DNA from: an uncultured Clostridia bacterium
GTDB taxonomy: Bacteria; Bacillota; Clostridia; Christensenellales; CAG-917
Assembly (NCBI GenBank): GCA_947382865.1
Contig: CANDBF010000016.1
Location: 1 to 34,504 of the forward strand
Reading direction: 5' to 3'
DNA: 34,504 bases
Position numbers and translations under genes: made by a program. This document shows, piece by piece, positions 32,569 to 34,504 of the stretch; position 1 is the first letter of the stretch, and each line of letters begins with the position of its first letter. The notes beneath the pieces were generated by a model. The model made no database searches, had not been told where the DNA came from, and saw only the letters and a list, made by a program, of their open reading frames with translations.

Positions 32569-33312
32569 ATGAGTATTATAGATGAAAAACTGTATAAAAT
32601 AGGCAAGCTCGTAGACGACGGGATGGACTGTCATAACGCGGCGCTGGCGCTCAAACTTATCGGCATAGACGGGTATGACGCCAAAAGTCTAGGGGAGTTC
32701 AGGCTCTGGAACGACTATATGCCCCTCGACTGCGGCTACGACGAGGAAAGACGAAATCTGCATATCCTGTGGGACAGCGTGGACAGAGTGCCTCTCGGGG
32801 TAAATTGCGCGTTTGCCATTCCGTACAGACAAATACTTGCCAAGAAACTTTTCAAAAGCTGCGGCGACGGATTTGTCGCAAACGAGGGGTGCAGGTTTAA
32901 TTTCGCAACTAATATCGAGATAGGGAAAAACGTATCATGGAACGCGGGCTGTTATCTCGACGCAAAGGGCGGAATAAAGCTCGGAGATTTTTCTATGCTG
33001 ACGGAGTACGTGAAAATCTTCACGCACTCGCATAGCGAGGGCGACCATATGGTGAGAGATTACAAACCCGTCGAAATCGGAGATTATGCCAAGGTTTACA
33101 CCGCCGCGACTATTTTACCCGGGGTCACGCTCGGGAAGGGCGCAATCGTCGCTACGGGCGCGATTGTGACAAAGAGCGTCGAAGATTTCACGCTTGTAGG
33201 CGGAATTCCCGCAAAGCCTATGCGCAAGCGTAATTTCGACGGAGGGGATTTGCGCGAGATGAACCAGTATATGATGAAGGACAGGCTCTTTCAGATTTAC
33301 GACGGGGAATAA
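32569..33312 (+). CDS. Hexapeptide-repeat (LbH) acyltransferase
   Basis: A 247-residue protein. The C-terminal half is a left-handed beta helix with hexapeptide repeats (IEIGKNVSWNAGCYLDAKGGIKLGDFSM, read in two stretches; later GVTLGKGAIVATGAIVTKSV and VGGIPAKPMRKR), as in maltose/galactoside O-acetyltransferases; the histidine in FTHSH is the likely catalytic base. The N-terminal ~110 residues are helical and not recognised. The ATG at 32569 follows AAGGTGG; the longer frame to 32512 has no ribosome binding site. Acetyl-CoA-dependent O-acetylation of a sugar is expected; target unknown. Confidence 0.85.
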   Translation: MSIIDEKLYKIGKLVDDGMDCHNAALALKLIGIDGYDAKSLGEFRLWNDYMPLDCGYDEERRNLHILWDSVDRVPLGVNCAFAIPYRQILAKKLFKSCGDGFVANEGCRFNFATNIEIGKNVSWNAGCYLDAKGGIKLGDFSMLTEYVKIFTHSHSEGDHMVRDYKPVEIGDYAKVYTAATILPGVTLGKGAIVATGAIVTKSVEDFTLVGGIPAKPMRKRNFDGGDLREMNQYMMKDRLFQIYDGE

Positions 33313-33404
33313 CGTTTTTCGTCGCGTTTTCGTTGGAAAGGAGTTGCAACGTTATATCAGGCATATTGAAAAAGTATACGTAAAACAGAAAAACGAGCAT
33401 ATGA

Positions 33405-33429
33405 AAAGCCGCCCGATAAGGGCGGCTTT
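33405..33429. terminator. Bidirectional terminator
   Basis: A 10 bp GC-rich perfect stem (33405-33414 with 33420-33429, loop GATAA) lies between the convergent acyltransferase and YitT genes. T-rich stretches follow on both strands. Confidence 0.85.
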
Positions 33430-33459
33430 GTTTAAGCGCGATTTATAAACGTTTGCCCG

Positions 33460-34504
33460 TCAGCCTGCCGAATGGAAGCCCTTGCCCGCAACCTCGTGCG
33501 CTTTTGTGATATAGGTGAACGCGAGGGGATCCGTTTCGCTTATTATCTTTTTGACGGTCACAATCTGCCTCTTGCTTACGACGCAGGTGAGCACCTTATG
33601 TTCGATTTTCGTATAGTAGCCGACCGCGGTGGACATAGTGACTCCGCGATGCAATCTTTCGGTAATCGCCTTTGATATCTCGTCGGATTTGTCCGTAATG
33701 ATATTGAAGACGATAGAGGACTGGAAGCCCGATTGCATAACGTCGGTCACGATAGAGCCTACAAACAGCGATACGTACGAGAAGAATATCGGAGAAAGTA
33801 TCGTCGTCAGAGCATCGCTCGGCGTAACGTTGGCGAAATCGAGCTGGATAACTCCGACTATACCCGAGCACATTGCGACCGTGCAGTCGCAGGCGAGAAT
33901 CCACCACTGCGCTCCCGTGCCGGGCTTATGCTTGTGTATAATCTTTCCGATTATATCGGTGCCGCCCATGCTCATATTGTTGCGCAGCATGATGCCGAGG
34001 CACACGCCCGTAACCGCGCCGCCCGCGACCGCCGCGATGATTTTAAGACCCGTATCGCCGTTGGCGACGAACTGCGGAAACCAATCCGCAAGACCGAGCA
34101 GGTACATAAGCAGGGAGTATATCGATATGACTATAAACGTGTTGAACGCAAATTTTTTGTTGAGTACGAAAAACGAAACGATGATAAACGGAATGTTCAT
34201 CACAAACATCGTGATACCCGGGTCGAATACGGTCTTGGCAAGCTGAGGATTGGAGGGGAGTATCGCGTTGTAAAGTATGGATGAAATGCCGCTCAGTCCG
34301 CCCGGCGCAAAGCCGTTCGGAATTATGAAGATGTAAGCAATAAGCGACCTTGCGCAAGCCATTGCGGCGAGAAGCGCAAAGTATTTCGTCATATGTACGG
34401 CGTCCGCTTTTGTGAGCTTGATTTTTTTATGCTTTCCGTTCGCTTTCGTAGACGCGCCGCTTTCGACAGCAGCGGAAGAAAGAGTGAGAGTATCGGCGGC
34501 GGCT
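33460..34504 (-). CDS. YitT/DUF2179 family membrane protein (5' end outside window)
   Basis: At least 347 residues are encoded, with five or six hydrophobic segments followed by a cytoplasmic DUF2179 domain (~last 80 residues, GYYTKIEHKVLTCVVSKRQI and a closing DPLAFTYITKAHEVAGKGF). Typical features are PNGFAPGGLSGISSILYN and NNMSMGGTDIIGKII. An ATG at 34392 exists but has no ribosome binding site, and the frame stays open to the window edge with a hydrophilic Ala/Ser/Lys-rich segment, so the true start is probably beyond 34504. The family is widespread in Bacillota; its transport role is unproven. Confidence 0.87.
   Translation of the reverse strand, partial: AAADTLTLSSAAVESGASTKANGKHKKIKLTKADAVHMTKYFALLAAMACARSLIAYIFIIPNGFAPGGLSGISSILYNAILPSNPQLAKTVFDPGITMFVMNIPFIIVSFFVLNKKFAFNTFIVISIYSLLMYLLGLADWFPQFVANGDTGLKIIAAVAGGAVTGVCLGIMLRNNMSMGGTDIIGKIIHKHKPGTGAQWWILACDCTVAMCSGIVGVIQLDFANVTPSDALTTILSPIFFSYVSLFVGSIVTDVMQSGFQSSIVFNIITDKSDEISKAITERLHRGVTMSTAVGYYTKIEHKVLTCVVSKRQIVTVKKIISETDPLAFTYITKAHEVAGKGFHSAG

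Noticed and set aside
1..34504. CRISPR array, prophage or insertion sequence
   Set aside because: No regularly spaced short repeats, no transposase, integrase or phage structural gene was found; the only repeats are those at the left edge.

Overview
The window looks like chromosomal DNA of a strictly anaerobic, fermentative Bacillota, probably a gut Clostridia/Christensenellales-type organism. The evidence is strong purine-rich ribosome binding sites, TTGACA/TATAAT-type promoters, a bifunctional AdhE, two [FeFe]-hydrogenase-family proteins, an EFR1-type flavodoxin/ferredoxin, a YitT-family membrane protein and a GPH-type sugar symporter. No rRNA, complete tRNA, CRISPR array, transposase or phage gene was seen. 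The taxonomic placement is inference.

Left edge (1-3.6 kb): a 189-190 bp tandem repeat with three small hairpins. Each unit ends in a tRNA/tmRNA-like ...CTCC(A/G)CCA tail followed by a hairpin. Then come an EFR1-type ferredoxin, a ZIP metal transporter (minus strand), a GNAT acetyltransferase and a small unrecognised acidic protein.

Surface-glycan locus (3.6-19.6 kb): two divergent transcription units leave a ~330 bp intergenic region. The minus operon (rfbA, rfbB, GT2, FdtA-type ketoisomerase) makes a dTDP-4-keto-6-deoxy sugar and isomerises it to the 3-keto form. The plus operon starts with the matching aminotransferase. It continues with FkbH, an acyl carrier protein and a GNAT-VOC fusion, which suggests an unusual ACP-borne acyl group placed on the 3-amino sugar. 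It then has two AT-rich transferase genes, one fused to a TagF-like polyol-phosphate transferase, and two tandem IspD/TarI-like cytidylyltransferases, the second fused to an SDR reductase as in the Haemophilus CDP-ribitol synthases. An O-antigen ligase/polymerase-like membrane protein and a GNAT follow in their own unit. The inferred product is a surface polymer with polyol phosphate and an N-acylated 3-amino-3,6-dideoxyhexose.

Middle (19.7-26.5 kb): a GPH sugar symporter with an apparent frameshift in its tail, a MarR regulator overlapping a membrane M28-like protein that has lost its metal ligands, and adhE behind an operator-rich promoter.

Right part (26.5-34.5 kb): a five-gene cassette of two thioredoxin-like [2Fe-2S] proteins, a PAS-containing group C (sensory, HydS-type) [FeFe]-hydrogenase, a SpoIIE/PP2C phosphatase with an extra C-terminal domain, and a group B [FeFe]-hydrogenase. 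It reads as a hydrogen/redox-sensing relay and is the most interesting system here. Galactose mutarotase, a hexapeptide acyltransferase and a YitT protein running off the right edge close the window.
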